From NCBI GenBank assembly GCA_036985935.1, contig BTQP01000100.1:1-7379 (forward strand): 7,379 nt of DNA, given 5' to 3'. Positions 1 through 6,084 of this stretch are shown piece after piece. The notes under the pieces were generated by a model. The model ran no database searches. It was given only the letters and a program-made list of their open reading frames with translations, and was not told the origin of the DNA. This DNA comes from JAMBLL01 sp036985935 (lineage in GTDB: Bacteria > Actinomycetota > Acidimicrobiia > Spongiisociales > UBA5794). Position 1 is the first letter of the stretch, and each line of letters opens with the position of its first letter. The position numbers were made by a program, and so were the translations under genes.

Positions 1-123
1 CCGATACCGCTCATCGTTCCATGCCACCGAGTCGTGCGCTCCGACGGCGCTATCGGCAACTACGCCTTTGGCCCCGAAATGAAACAACAACTCCTGGTCC
101 GAGAGGGAGCGATCTTGGCGTGA
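1..123 (+). CDS. ogt: O6-alkylguanine-DNA alkyltransferase, C-terminal fragment (cut by window edge)
   Basis: Reading frame 1 is open from the first base to a TGA at 121-123 and gives 40 residues. They carry the family's active site PCHRV (bases 19-33, catalytic Cys codon 22-24). This is followed by VVRSDG, an IGNYAFG stretch, then a Lys, a Leu-Leu pair and the Glu-Gly that end the C-terminal domain of Ogt/MGMT proteins. Spacing and order match the end of known members. The enzyme repairs O6-alkylguanine by moving the alkyl group irreversibly onto its own cysteine, acting on DNA in the cytoplasm. The N-terminal part, including the helix-turn-helix and the Asn expected just before the first visible proline, lies outside the window, so the start and any fusion partner cannot be judged. 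A repeat begins two bases after the stop codon. Confidence 0.93.
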   Translation, partial: PIPLIVPCHRVVRSDGAIGNYAFGPEMKQQLLVREGAILA

Positions 124-124
124 G

Positions 125-202
125 GAGTAGACGGTAGACAGTCGACGGTAGACAGTACCGGATACCGGATACCGAGTACCGAGTACCAGGTACCAGGTAC
201 CC
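125..202. repeat. Heptad-periodic intergenic repeat, copy 1
   Basis: From 127 the sequence is an unbroken run of 7-nt units. First come GTAGACG (127-133), GTAGACA (134-140), GTCGACG (141-147) and GTAGACA (148-154). Read one step earlier in phase, the run then becomes CAGTACC (153-159), GGATACC twice (160-173), GAGTACC twice (174-187) and AGGTACC twice (188-201). Units drift by one or two bases and several occur as identical neighbours, which suggests stepwise tandem duplication. The first 35 nt (125-159) recur exactly at 2664-2698. The array fills nearly all the space between the ogt stop codon and the ATG of the next gene. It has no coding sense on the plus strand. Its function is unknown. 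Confidence 0.9.
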
Positions 203-209
203 TTCCCCC

Positions 210-1886
210 ATGGACATCATCGAGACTGTGCGAGACTCCGTCATCGGCTCCGAACATGTGGTCCCTGGACCGTTCGGTGAACGTCGTGTCACCTATGCCG
301 ACTACACAGCTTCGGGTCGATCGTTGGGATTCATCGAGGACTACATCCGCAACACGGTCATGCCTCTGTATGCCAACACGCATACGGAATCTTCTGGCAC
401 CGGCCTGCAAACGAGCCGTTTTCGCGAGGACGCCAGAACGATCATCCGCAGATGTCTCAACGCCGATGACGAGCACGCTGTCGTCTTCGTCGGTTCAGGA
501 TGTACCGGAGCTATCGACCGGATAATCCGTGTCCTGGGCTTGTCGATCCCAAGGGTTCTCGACGATCGGTATCACCTCACCGACTTGATTCCCGAAAACG
601 AAAGACCGGTCATATTCATCGGACCGTTCGAGCACCATTCGAATGAGTTGCCGTGGCGAGAGTCCATCGCCGATGTGGTCAAGATCGGTGAGGACCGCGA
701 CGGACACATCGACCAGGACCAACTCAAAGGCGAGCTCGTACGTTACGCGGACCGACCGCTTCTGATCGGTTCATTCTCAGCGGCGTCGAACGTCACGGGC
801 ATCATTTCCGATACACACGGTATCGCCACGCTGCTGCATGAGCACGGCGCACTGTCGTTCTGGGACTTCGCTGCGGCCGCGCCGTACGTGAACATCGACA
901 TGTCTCCAACCGATGAGCCGGGCGCATACAAGGACGCCATCTTCATCTCGCCGCACAAGTTGATCGGTGGACCAGGGACACCGGGACTGCTCGTTGCACG
1001 AAAGGAGCTTTTCACAAACGAGGTGCCGAGCGTTCCGGGCGGTGGCACCGTTTCGTTCGTCAGACCAGACACGCACGAGTACCTCGCCGATATCGAGCAC
1101 AGGGAAGAGGGAGGGACACCCGCGATCATCGAGTCCGTTCGCGCCGGACTCGTCTTCCAGCTCAAAGAAGCCGTAGGAACCGACCGAATTCGCTCACTCG
1201 AGGAGGGGTTTATCGAACGGGCGATCCGATCATGGCAGGAGAACCCGGACGTTGAGATTCTTGGCAATCCGAAAGCTGAGCGTCTCAGCATCGTGTCATT
1301 CGTTGTCAAACACGACGGTGAATACCTGCACCACAACTATGTGGTTTCGCTCTTGAACGACCTTTTCGGAATTCAATCTCGCGGCGGATGCTCGTGCGCC
1401 GGGCCGTACGGCCATGCCCTGCTCGGTATCGACGACGCGCATTCTGAGGAGATAGCAGACGAGGTCATTCTGGGATGCGAAGGTATCAAACCAGGGTGGA
1501 TTCGCGTGAACTTCAACTACTTCATTTCGGAAGCCGTCTTCGACTTCATCGTCGAAGCCGTTCATCTCGTGTCAACTCACGGATGGAAGCTCCTGCCGTG
1601 GTACCGATTCGACGTCGACACGGCGGGTTGGAAACATGTCGACGGGGCCAGCAAAGCGCCCTTCTCACTCGAAGACATCGACTACAGCAACGGGACTCTG
1701 GAATCTGACGTTTCGCCGTCGGTGGCGAGCGACCATGAATTGTCGACCTACCTCGACAAGGCGAGAGAGCTTTTCGAGACCATCGACCCTGCCACGGGTC
1801 CAATCGCCGGTCCTATCGACTCAACCGCTTCTTTCGAGGACCTACGCTGGTTCCTGCTCCCGGACGAGATCCGCTCAAGCGACTGA
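210..1886 (+). CDS. Class V aminotransferase-fold PLP enzyme, cysteine desulfurase-like
   Basis: A 558-residue cytosolic PLP enzyme of aminotransferase class V, the fold of SufS/IscS-type cysteine desulfurases. Visible landmarks, in order: GSGCTGAI near 96-102 (cofactor phosphate loop), EHHSN at 141-145 (ring-stacking His), SFWDF with Asp219 (pyridine nitrogen partner), SPHK with Lys250 as the Schiff-base lysine, PGGGTVSF at 276-283, and a loop with C394-S-C396-A-G-P. Arg432 in IRVNF fits the substrate-carboxylate arginine. CAGP aligns with the CAxP around the catalytic Cys of SufS, so desulfurase or related C-S/C-N chemistry is possible but unproven. About 20 residues separate the loop and Arg432 beyond the SufS spacing, and about 100 residues follow the usual end. 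ATG 210 is chosen because family similarity starts near residue 21. No Shine-Dalgarno is visible, and the repeat ends 8 nt upstream. No suf or isc genes are adjacent. Confidence 0.85.
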   Translation: MDIIETVRDSVIGSEHVVPGPFGERRVTYADYTASGRSLGFIEDYIRNTVMPLYANTHTESSGTGLQTSRFREDARTIIRRCLNADDEHAVVFVGSGCTGAIDRIIRVLGLSIPRVLDDRYHLTDLIPENERPVIFIGPFEHHSNELPWRESIADVVKIGEDRDGHIDQDQLKGELVRYADRPLLIGSFSAASNVTGIISDTHGIATLLHEHGALSFWDFAAAAPYVNIDMSPTDEPGAYKDAIFISPHKLIGGPGTPGLLVARKELFTNEVPSVPGGGTVSFVRPDTHEYLADIEHREEGGTPAIIESVRAGLVFQLKEAVGTDRIRSLEEGFIERAIRSWQENPDVEILGNPKAERLSIVSFVVKHDGEYLHHNYVVSLLNDLFGIQSRGGCSCAGPYGHALLGIDDAHSEEIADEVILGCEGIKPGWIRVNFNYFISEAVFDFIVEAVHLVSTHGWKLLPWYRFDVDTAGWKHVDGASKAPFSLEDIDYSNGTLESDVSPSVASDHELSTYLDKARELFETIDPATGPIAGPIDSTASFEDLRWFLLPDEIRSSD

Positions 1887-1895
1887 GACTCCGCG

Positions 1896-1920
1896 ACGAT
1901 CCCTTACCAACGGGGATCGT
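1896..1920 (+). terminator. Hairpin after the PLP enzyme gene, possible weak terminator
   Basis: ACGATCCC (1896-1903) pairs perfectly with GGGATCGT (1913-1920) around a 9-nt loop, starting 9 nt after the TGA of the PLP gene. No T-run follows (the next bases are AAACAAGG), so it is not a canonical intrinsic terminator. It could attenuate transcription or protect the 3' end of the message. It is the only structure in the 65-nt gap before the next gene, so it leaves open whether the two plus-strand genes are cotranscribed. Confidence 0.4.
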
Positions 1921-1951
1921 AAACAAGGACCGCAGGGCCCCGACGGTTACA

Positions 1952-2653
1952 ATGGCAACGGGTATGGGAAAACAACAGACACTCACGCTGGACCAGGCAT
2001 ATCAAGCGGCATATCTCTGGCTTGATCATTCCGGTGATCCCCCTGTGCACATTTCAGAACCGGCGCACGGATCCGTCGAACTCGTGACCGAGCGGTTGTT
2101 CGTGCGCGTTCGATCCAGCGACGGCCCGGTCGAACAGTCATCGGTCCTTGCGTTGTTGCGTGCCGCCGAGGCAGGCAAGAAGATGATCATCTTTTCTCCC
2201 TCGGGATTCTCGCCAGGAGCAATCTCGATCGCCGAGACACAGGGCATCGCCCTATTCACCCTTGAGACGACCGGTCGGGCGGTACCCCAGACAACTCAAG
2301 CACGGTCGCTAAGCCCCGATACCGAGCCCGTGCCGCCGTTCCCACCGACGGAAGTGGAAGAACCCGCTGATTCGTTCTGGAGTCCGCCGGCCACAGAGCC
2401 GATGGCGAACGCAAACAAGGACGGCGATGGAATCGACGCCGCAACGATGGACTGGGCGGACTGCCCGTCGTGCGGAACAACCCACCATCGTCACGCCAGA
2501 TTTTGCCGCGAGTGCGGTACGAACCTCGAATCCGGAGCCTCGGCACTTCCGGCGACCGACTCCTTTCAGGTCTCAGATGTTCCACAGGAGACCGAAACGC
2601 CCAAACTGCGATGCAAAACCTGCGGAAGCCACGACATCGAACTGCTTGAGTAG
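1952..2653 (+). CDS. Degenerate Mrr-like nuclease-fold domain with C-terminal zinc ribbons
   Basis: A 233-residue soluble protein in three parts. Residues about 10-105 resemble the core of Mrr-type restriction endonuclease domains: FVRVRSS (50-56), an Ala-rich helix, KKMIIFSPSGFSPGA (76-90) and IALFTLE (99-105), matching the strand-helix-strand pattern in which Mrr proteins have (V)QxK and a GF-x-x-x-A segment. Here the Q-x-K catalytic pair reads Arg52-Val-Arg54 and no D-G-V-D motif precedes it, so nuclease activity is doubtful. A Pro/Glu/Ser-rich linker spans about 110-165. C171-x2-C174 and C185-x2-C188 form one zinc ribbon, and C221-x2-C224 near the end looks like half of a second. ATG 1952 is taken as start; ATG 1964 in the same frame is an alternative, and neither has a strong ribosome site. 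The stop TAG lies within repeat copy 2. The role is unknown; DNA binding or a regulatory or quality-control adaptor is inference only. Confidence 0.72.
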   Translation: MATGMGKQQTLTLDQAYQAAYLWLDHSGDPPVHISEPAHGSVELVTERLFVRVRSSDGPVEQSSVLALLRAAEAGKKMIIFSPSGFSPGAISIAETQGIALFTLETTGRAVPQTTQARSLSPDTEPVPPFPPTEVEEPADSFWSPPATEPMANANKDGDGIDAATMDWADCPSCGTTHHRHARFCRECGTNLESGASALPATDSFQVSDVPQETETPKLRCKTCGSHDIELLE

Positions 2654-2718
2654 ACGGTAGTTTGAGTAGACGGTAGACAGTCGACGGTAGACAGTACCCG
2701 CCACGGATACCGTCGACC
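2648..2718. repeat. Heptad-periodic intergenic repeat, copy 2
   Basis: A second copy of the repeat found at 125-202, in the same orientation. A partial unit (GAGTAGACGGTAG, 2648-2660) is followed after TTT by the 35-nt core at 2664-2698, identical to 125-159. GGATACC (2705-2711) and GTCGACC (2712-2718) then follow after a short interruption. The partial unit overlaps the last codons of the zinc-ribbon gene and supplies its TAG stop (2651-2653). Unlike copy 1 it has no long run of doubled GTACC units. Its function is unknown. Confidence 0.88.
2680..2717. repeat. 10-bp perfect inverted repeat between convergent genes
   Basis: GTCGACGGTA (2680-2689) is the exact reverse complement of TACCGTCGAC (2708-2717), with an 18-nt loop. 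It is built from the repeat's own units and lies between two genes that converge on it. It could fold in transcripts from either strand. There is no T-run on either side, so termination is only a guess. Confidence 0.45.
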
Positions 2719-2721
2719 GTA

Positions 2722-2740
2722 AGCGAGCGCAGCGAAGCGA
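2722..2740. repeat. AGCGA-type short low-complexity repeat
   Basis: AGCGA occurs at 2722-2726, 2731-2735 and 2736-2740, the first two separated by GCGC. This simple-sequence patch follows the end of repeat copy 2 and precedes a GC-rich hairpin. It encodes nothing recognisable on either strand. Confidence 0.5.
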
Positions 2741-2743
2741 ACC

Positions 2744-2761
2744 GGCGGCAGCGGCGCCGCC
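2744..2761 (-). terminator. GC-rich hairpin at the 3' end of the transporter operon
   Basis: GGCGGC (2744-2749) can pair with GCCGCC (2756-2761) across a 6-nt loop, and 2751-2760 is itself a perfect 10-nt palindrome. It touches the stop codon of livM on the minus strand. A T-run is missing, so it would be an atypical terminator or an mRNA 3'-end stabiliser. GC-rich sequence forms such structures by chance fairly easily. Confidence 0.35.
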
Positions 2762-3792
2762 TACCGTGTCGCTCGTCGTCCCCGCAACCGGCTGACGCCA
2801 GAACGCAATGCACCGACCACACCGTTGGGCAACGTGAGGAATAGCACGATCAGGAGAGCTCCTTCAGCAATGAGCCGTAGCTGGCTGAATGAGGCCAACA
2901 CCTCTCCAATGTAGGTGAAGAATGCCGATCCGACGATCGGTCCCATCAGCGTGCCAATTCCTCCGAAGACAACCATCACGATTACCGGCACGTCGACGTG
3001 GACGAAGGTGAACGTCGCTGGACTGATAAAACCCTCGACATGGGCCCATAGGGCTCCGGCGAAACCGAGCATCCCACCGCCGATCGTGCCGGCATAAATG
3101 CGGTACTTCGCGACGTTGACACCCGCCAGTTCTGCAGCGACCTCGTCGTCTCTCAGTGCTCGAAACGCCCAACCGATGTGGGACCGGTGAAGAAGAAAGT
3201 ACCCGATGAGGTAGAAAAGGACGAGACCGAGGAACACATAGTACGGAGGGATCTGCTGGCGGAGGAACGTGTCGGACCCGGCATCGACGACGTATCCGGT
3301 TTCTCCACCAGTGATACTGCGCTGGCCGAGCAGCAAGTTGTCGAATCCCAGTGAAAACGTAAGCGTGACGATTCCGGTGAAGATGATTCCAAGTGATCGA
3401 CGCACGGCGATCCAGCTGAACCCACCCCCAATCAGCATTGCCAGTCCCGTGGCGAGAAGCATCGAGATCGGAAATGGCAACCCGAGGCGATCACTGATGA
3501 TCGCAGAGCCGTAGGCGCCGACACCTGCGATCGCGCCGACGGCAAGAAAGAGCTGACCGGTACTGCCGAAGATCAGATTGAAAGCAATGGCATAACAGGC
3601 AAAGAGCAATCCGGAGACTGCAACACCCATGAGGGTGCGCGAGTCCCCTATCCAAAGTGGTACGAGAGCGAGGACGATCCCGACGACCGCAATGGCAGCA
3701 AAGGCGGTCAGGCTGGACACCTGTCGCCCTTGGCCCCCTCCGCCCAGAACGCTGGAGGTTCCCGATGCGCTATCGAGATCTTCGGTCGTCAT
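2761..3792 (-). CDS. livM: ABC importer permease, LivM type (branched-chain amino acid family)
   Basis: A 343-residue inner-membrane permease, the last gene of the transporter operon. After a polar, Gly-rich N-terminus (1-27) come strongly hydrophobic segments around 28-47, 55-75, 80-100, 108-130, 134-150, 184-202, 235-250, 267-290 and 305-321. The cytoplasmic coupling loop is at 204-226 (GWAFRALRDDE through AGVN), the EAA-like segment of LivH/LivM proteins that docks on the ATPases. FGGIGTLMGP (277-286) and LPNGVVG (321-327) are further family marks. The frame stays open upstream to 4113, but ATG 3792 is chosen because it gives the family's usual length and forms an ATGA overlap with the livH stop, and the upstream stretch is coding in the livH frame. 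With LivH it should form the transmembrane channel. Family assignment is firm; the substrate is not known. Confidence 0.93.
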   Translation of the reverse strand: MTTEDLDSASGTSSVLGGGGQGRQVSSLTAFAAIAVVGIVLALVPLWIGDSRTLMGVAVSGLLFACYAIAFNLIFGSTGQLFLAVGAIAGVGAYGSAIISDRLGLPFPISMLLATGLAMLIGGGFSWIAVRRSLGIIFTGIVTLTFSLGFDNLLLGQRSITGGETGYVVDAGSDTFLRQQIPPYYVFLGLVLFYLIGYFLLHRSHIGWAFRALRDDEVAAELAGVNVAKYRIYAGTIGGGMLGFAGALWAHVEGFISPATFTFVHVDVPVIVMVVFGGIGTLMGPIVGSAFFTYIGEVLASFSQLRLIAEGALLIVLFLTLPNGVVGALRSGVSRLRGRRATR

Positions 3793-4646
3793 GCGTGTTT
3801 CCCAAATAGTCCGGACGGACGGATCAGGATCGTGAGGGCCGCGGCTCCGAGCAGGATGATCGTCGTGATGTAGGAACCTATGTAGAACGAACTCGCTGCG
3901 TTGACAAGACCGAGTAAGAGACCGGCCAGAAAGGCCCCTCGTATGCTTCCGAGGCCTCCAACGACCGTCACGAGCAGTGCCAGGATCGTGATGTCGAACC
4001 CAGAGCTGATCGTCACCGGGCTGGTCATCGATTGCGTGACAGCGACGAGGCCTGCCAGAGCTCCACTCAAGGTGAAGATGAGCGTGCGGACAGCTGCAGG
4101 ATTCACCCCGCATAGCTGGGCACCTACCTCGTCCTGAATCACGGACCGGATGGCCTTACCCGCCGTCGTCGCCCGGAAGAAGTAGATCAAGGATCCGCCA
4201 GCCAGGATCGTGATCGCCGACGCCAACAGGCTTCCTGTGCGCATGGGTACGCCGAGAATCAAAACAGGGTCGCCACCGATGCTGAGACCCAGCGCCTCGA
4301 GAGGGAAACGCCAGACAAGTAGTCCATCGATGATGAATGCGACTCCGATGGTGACGAGCAGACTGAGGAGGACCCGGCCCTCGCCCCGGCGACGATACAC
4401 CGGCTTCAGGATGGTCAGGTTGAGAACCAGTCCGATTACCGCTGCCGTGACGATGCCAAGAACCACCGCCGGGACGACAGGCAGACCCCATTTCAGGGCG
4501 AATGACACGACGATGGCGGCGACGACCGCCATCTGTCCGTATGCCAGGTTGAGAATGCCGCCCATGCCGTAGACAATGGTGAGTCCGACCCCTAGGAGAC
4601 CAAACTGGAGGCCAAGCACGATTCCGTCAAGGATGACCGCTGTCAC
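3789..4646 (-). CDS. livH: ABC importer permease, LivH type (branched-chain amino acid family)
   Basis: A 285-residue integral membrane protein, nearly all hydrophobic. Likely membrane spans lie near 5-26, 36-52, 56-80, 92-112, 138-157, 186-206, 217-247 and 258-275. Family marks are the N-terminal YGMGGILNLAYGQ stretch (26-38), the coupling loop at 160-182 (TTAGKAIRSVIQDE through CGVN), and the GG-x-GS-x-x-GA segment at 230-238. It starts with GTG at 4646, which overlaps the livF stop as GTGA. An AGGAG-like site (4651-4655) sits 4 nt upstream, inside the end of livF. Its own stop overlaps the livM ATG. It pairs with LivM as the channel half of the importer. The length is typical of the family and nothing looks broken. 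Confidence 0.94.
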   Translation of the reverse strand: MTAVILDGIVLGLQFGLLGVGLTIVYGMGGILNLAYGQMAVVAAIVVSFALKWGLPVVPAVVLGIVTAAVIGLVLNLTILKPVYRRRGEGRVLLSLLVTIGVAFIIDGLLVWRFPLEALGLSIGGDPVLILGVPMRTGSLLASAITILAGGSLIYFFRATTAGKAIRSVIQDEVGAQLCGVNPAAVRTLIFTLSGALAGLVAVTQSMTSPVTISSGFDITILALLVTVVGGLGSIRGAFLAGLLLGLVNAASSFYIGSYITTIILLGAAALTILIRPSGLFGKHA

Positions 4647-5341
4647 ACAACTCCTAGGTAGGCGCGTCGGACGGTGGGGTTGTCTCGCAGCTCATCGGAT
4701 CGGCCTTCGAGCTTGATCTCGCCATTCTCGAGCACGTAGCCCCGATCAGCGAGACCGAGAACAAGCGGTACTTGCTGCTCGGCGACGAGGATCGTCATGC
4801 CGTGACTGCGCAACACTGAAAGAGACTCGTACGCCTGTACGGCGAGACCCGGGGCCAACCCGGTCGTCGGTTCGTCGAGAATCAAGAGACGTGGTTGCGA
4901 CATCAAGGCACGAGCGACCGCGAGCATCTGCTGCTCGCCGCCGCTCATCGTTCCTGCCGCCTGGCGACGACGCTCGGCGAGCCTCGGGAAGAGATCGAAT
5001 ACCAGCGATAGCTGATCCGGGTCCGGTCGGTGAGGATACGCCCCAAGGGCGAGGTTCTCGGCGACGTTCATCTCAGGGAAGAGATGTCGTTCGGCTGGTA
5101 CGAACGAGATGCCGGCGCGCGCTACCTCGTGAACGGGCATGTCGGCAATCGAATTGCCGTCGTAGAGAACCTCACCTTCGGATATAGGGAGAAGTCCACA
5201 AACAGCCCTCAGGAAGGTCGTCTTACCTGCCCCGTTGGAACCGATGATGGCCACCGCCTCACCCTCATTGACACTGACAGATACGCCTCGAACCACTGCG
5301 TTGGCGTCGTATCCGGCTGCAAGGTTCGACACCTCAAGCAT
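4643..5341 (-). CDS. livF: ABC importer ATPase, LivF type
   Basis: A 232-residue cytoplasmic ATPase that powers the importer with LivG. Walker A is GSNGAGKTT (34-42). The Q-loop position reads VPAER with Glu84, as is common in LivF. The signature MSGGEQ is at 132-137, Walker B ends at Asp156-Glu157, and the H-loop position is AEQ (187-189), where LivF proteins usually have Gln instead of His. ATG 5341 is preferred over an in-frame upstream start at 5413: it begins exactly where LivF similarity begins, and the extra 24 residues would lie inside livG. The start overlaps the livG stop by 8 nt, with AAGGA about 11 nt upstream. The stop overlaps the GTG of livH. All nucleotide-binding motifs look intact. 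Confidence 0.94.
   Translation of the reverse strand: MLEVSNLAAGYDANAVVRGVSVSVNEGEAVAIIGSNGAGKTTFLRAVCGLLPISEGEVLYDGNSIADMPVHEVARAGISFVPAERHLFPEMNVAENLALGAYPHRPDPDQLSLVFDLFPRLAERRRQAAGTMSGGEQQMLAVARALMSQPRLLILDEPTTGLAPGLAVQAYESLSVLRSHGMTILVAEQQVPLVLGLADRGYVLENGEIKLEGRSDELRDNPTVRRAYLGVV
4651..4655 (-). promoter_or_regulatory. Ribosome binding site for livH inside livF
   Basis: The minus strand reads AGGAG here, 4 nt before the GTG at 4646. It lies within the second-to-last codons of livF. Together with the GTGA overlap it supports the GTG start and translational coupling. The spacing is a little short. Confidence 0.5.
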
Positions 5342-6077
5342 TCGGCAATGTCCTTGTGCCCAGGTACGCCTCCACCACGGCCGGTTCTCGCATGACCACT
5401 TCAGGTTCACCATCGGCGAGAAGCTTGCCGAAATTGAGAACCGCTACGCGCTCCGCGAGGTCCATTACTGCCTTCATCACGTGCTCGACCCAGATCACCG
5501 TGACACCCAGGCGATCTCGGGCTGCCCGAACCATGTCGATCGAGGATCGGGTCTCCGTGTCGTTCAGGCCTGCCATTACTTCATCGAGAAGGAGCAATCG
5601 GGGCCGACCCGCTAGCGCTCTCGCAAGATCGACGTACCGTTGTTCGTGCAGATTGAGCTGGTCGATCTCGAAGTCTCGTTTGTTCGACAAACCCACGAAG
5701 TCAAGCATCGCGGCTGCCTCTGCGTAAGCGGCTGACTCGGATAGGCGCTCCGACTTCTTCCCGAACATGGCCCCAACCATCACATTGTCCACCACGGAAA
5801 GGCTTGGGAACACCCGCGGAGTCTGGAGCACCATTGCAACGCCTGACTGACGAATCTGATGTGTTGCCATGGGGGCGACATCGACGCTGTCGATCCTGAT
5901 CGTGCCGCTCGTGGGCTTCAACAGCCCGATGATCGACTTGAGGAGCGTGCTCTTGCCCGCGCCATTGGGACCGACGATGGCGAGAATCTCGCCATCGTCG
6001 ACCGCCAATGTCACTCCGTCAATGGCCGGGAGGCCTCCGAAGTGTTTGTGTACGTCATCAAGCTCGACTATTGCCAT
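5334..6077 (-). CDS. livG: ABC importer ATPase, LivG type, with altered signature motif
   Basis: A 247-residue cytoplasmic ATPase partner of LivF. Walker A is GPNGAGKST (36-44), the Q-loop Gln is at 85, Walker B LLLLDE ends at Asp165-Glu166, and the H-loop His199 is in WVEHV. The C-terminal stretch EVVMREPAVVEAYLG (226-240) is the tail usual in LivG. The oddity is the ABC signature: where LivG proteins have LSxGxQ-like sequence before the ARAL helix, this protein has LNLHEQ (141-146), so the Ser/Ala position is Asn and the Gly is His. The other motifs are intact, so it may still bind ATP, with the intact LivF signature serving one composite site. The start is ATG 6077, 7 nt after the livK stop, with no clear ribosome site, so coupling to livK is likely. 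Its end overlaps livF by 8 nt. Confidence 0.93.
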   Translation of the reverse strand: MAIVELDDVHKHFGGLPAIDGVTLAVDDGEILAIVGPNGAGKSTLLKSIIGLLKPTSGTIRIDSVDVAPMATHQIRQSGVAMVLQTPRVFPSLSVVDNVMVGAMFGKKSERLSESAAYAEAAAMLDFVGLSNKRDFEIDQLNLHEQRYVDLARALAGRPRLLLLDEVMAGLNDTETRSSIDMVRAARDRLGVTVIWVEHVMKAVMDLAERVAVLNFGKLLADGEPEVVMREPAVVEAYLGTRTLPNA

Positions 6078-6084
6078 TCACTGA

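Noticed and set aside
125..202. CRISPR array
   Set aside because: Units are only 7 nt, are contiguous with no unique spacers, and there are no cas genes.
60..476. Long open minus-strand frame across repeat copy 1
   Set aside because: It is antisense to ogt and the PLP gene. It stays open because the repeat's reverse complement lacks stop codons, giving Tyr/Ser/Val/Pro/Arg-rich peptide with no family likeness. Such frames can be mis-annotated as proteins.
1887..1951. Strong intrinsic terminator after the PLP gene
   Set aside because: The stem is perfect but only 8 bp and lacks a following T-run, so it is kept only as a low-confidence hairpin.
2256..2822. Minus-strand frame across repeat copy 2 and the zinc-ribbon gene
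   Set aside because: It is Arg/Pro-rich, spans the repeat in the stop-free direction, and overlaps two well-supported genes.
3793..4113. N-terminal extension of livM to an upstream start
   Set aside because: This stretch is the livH coding region in another frame. The extension is His/Arg/Pro-rich and would exceed the family length, whereas ATG 3792 gives the ATGA overlap and normal length.
5342..5413. N-terminal extension of livF
   Set aside because: The extra 24 residues lie within livG, look unlike LivF, and precede a start where family similarity begins exactly.
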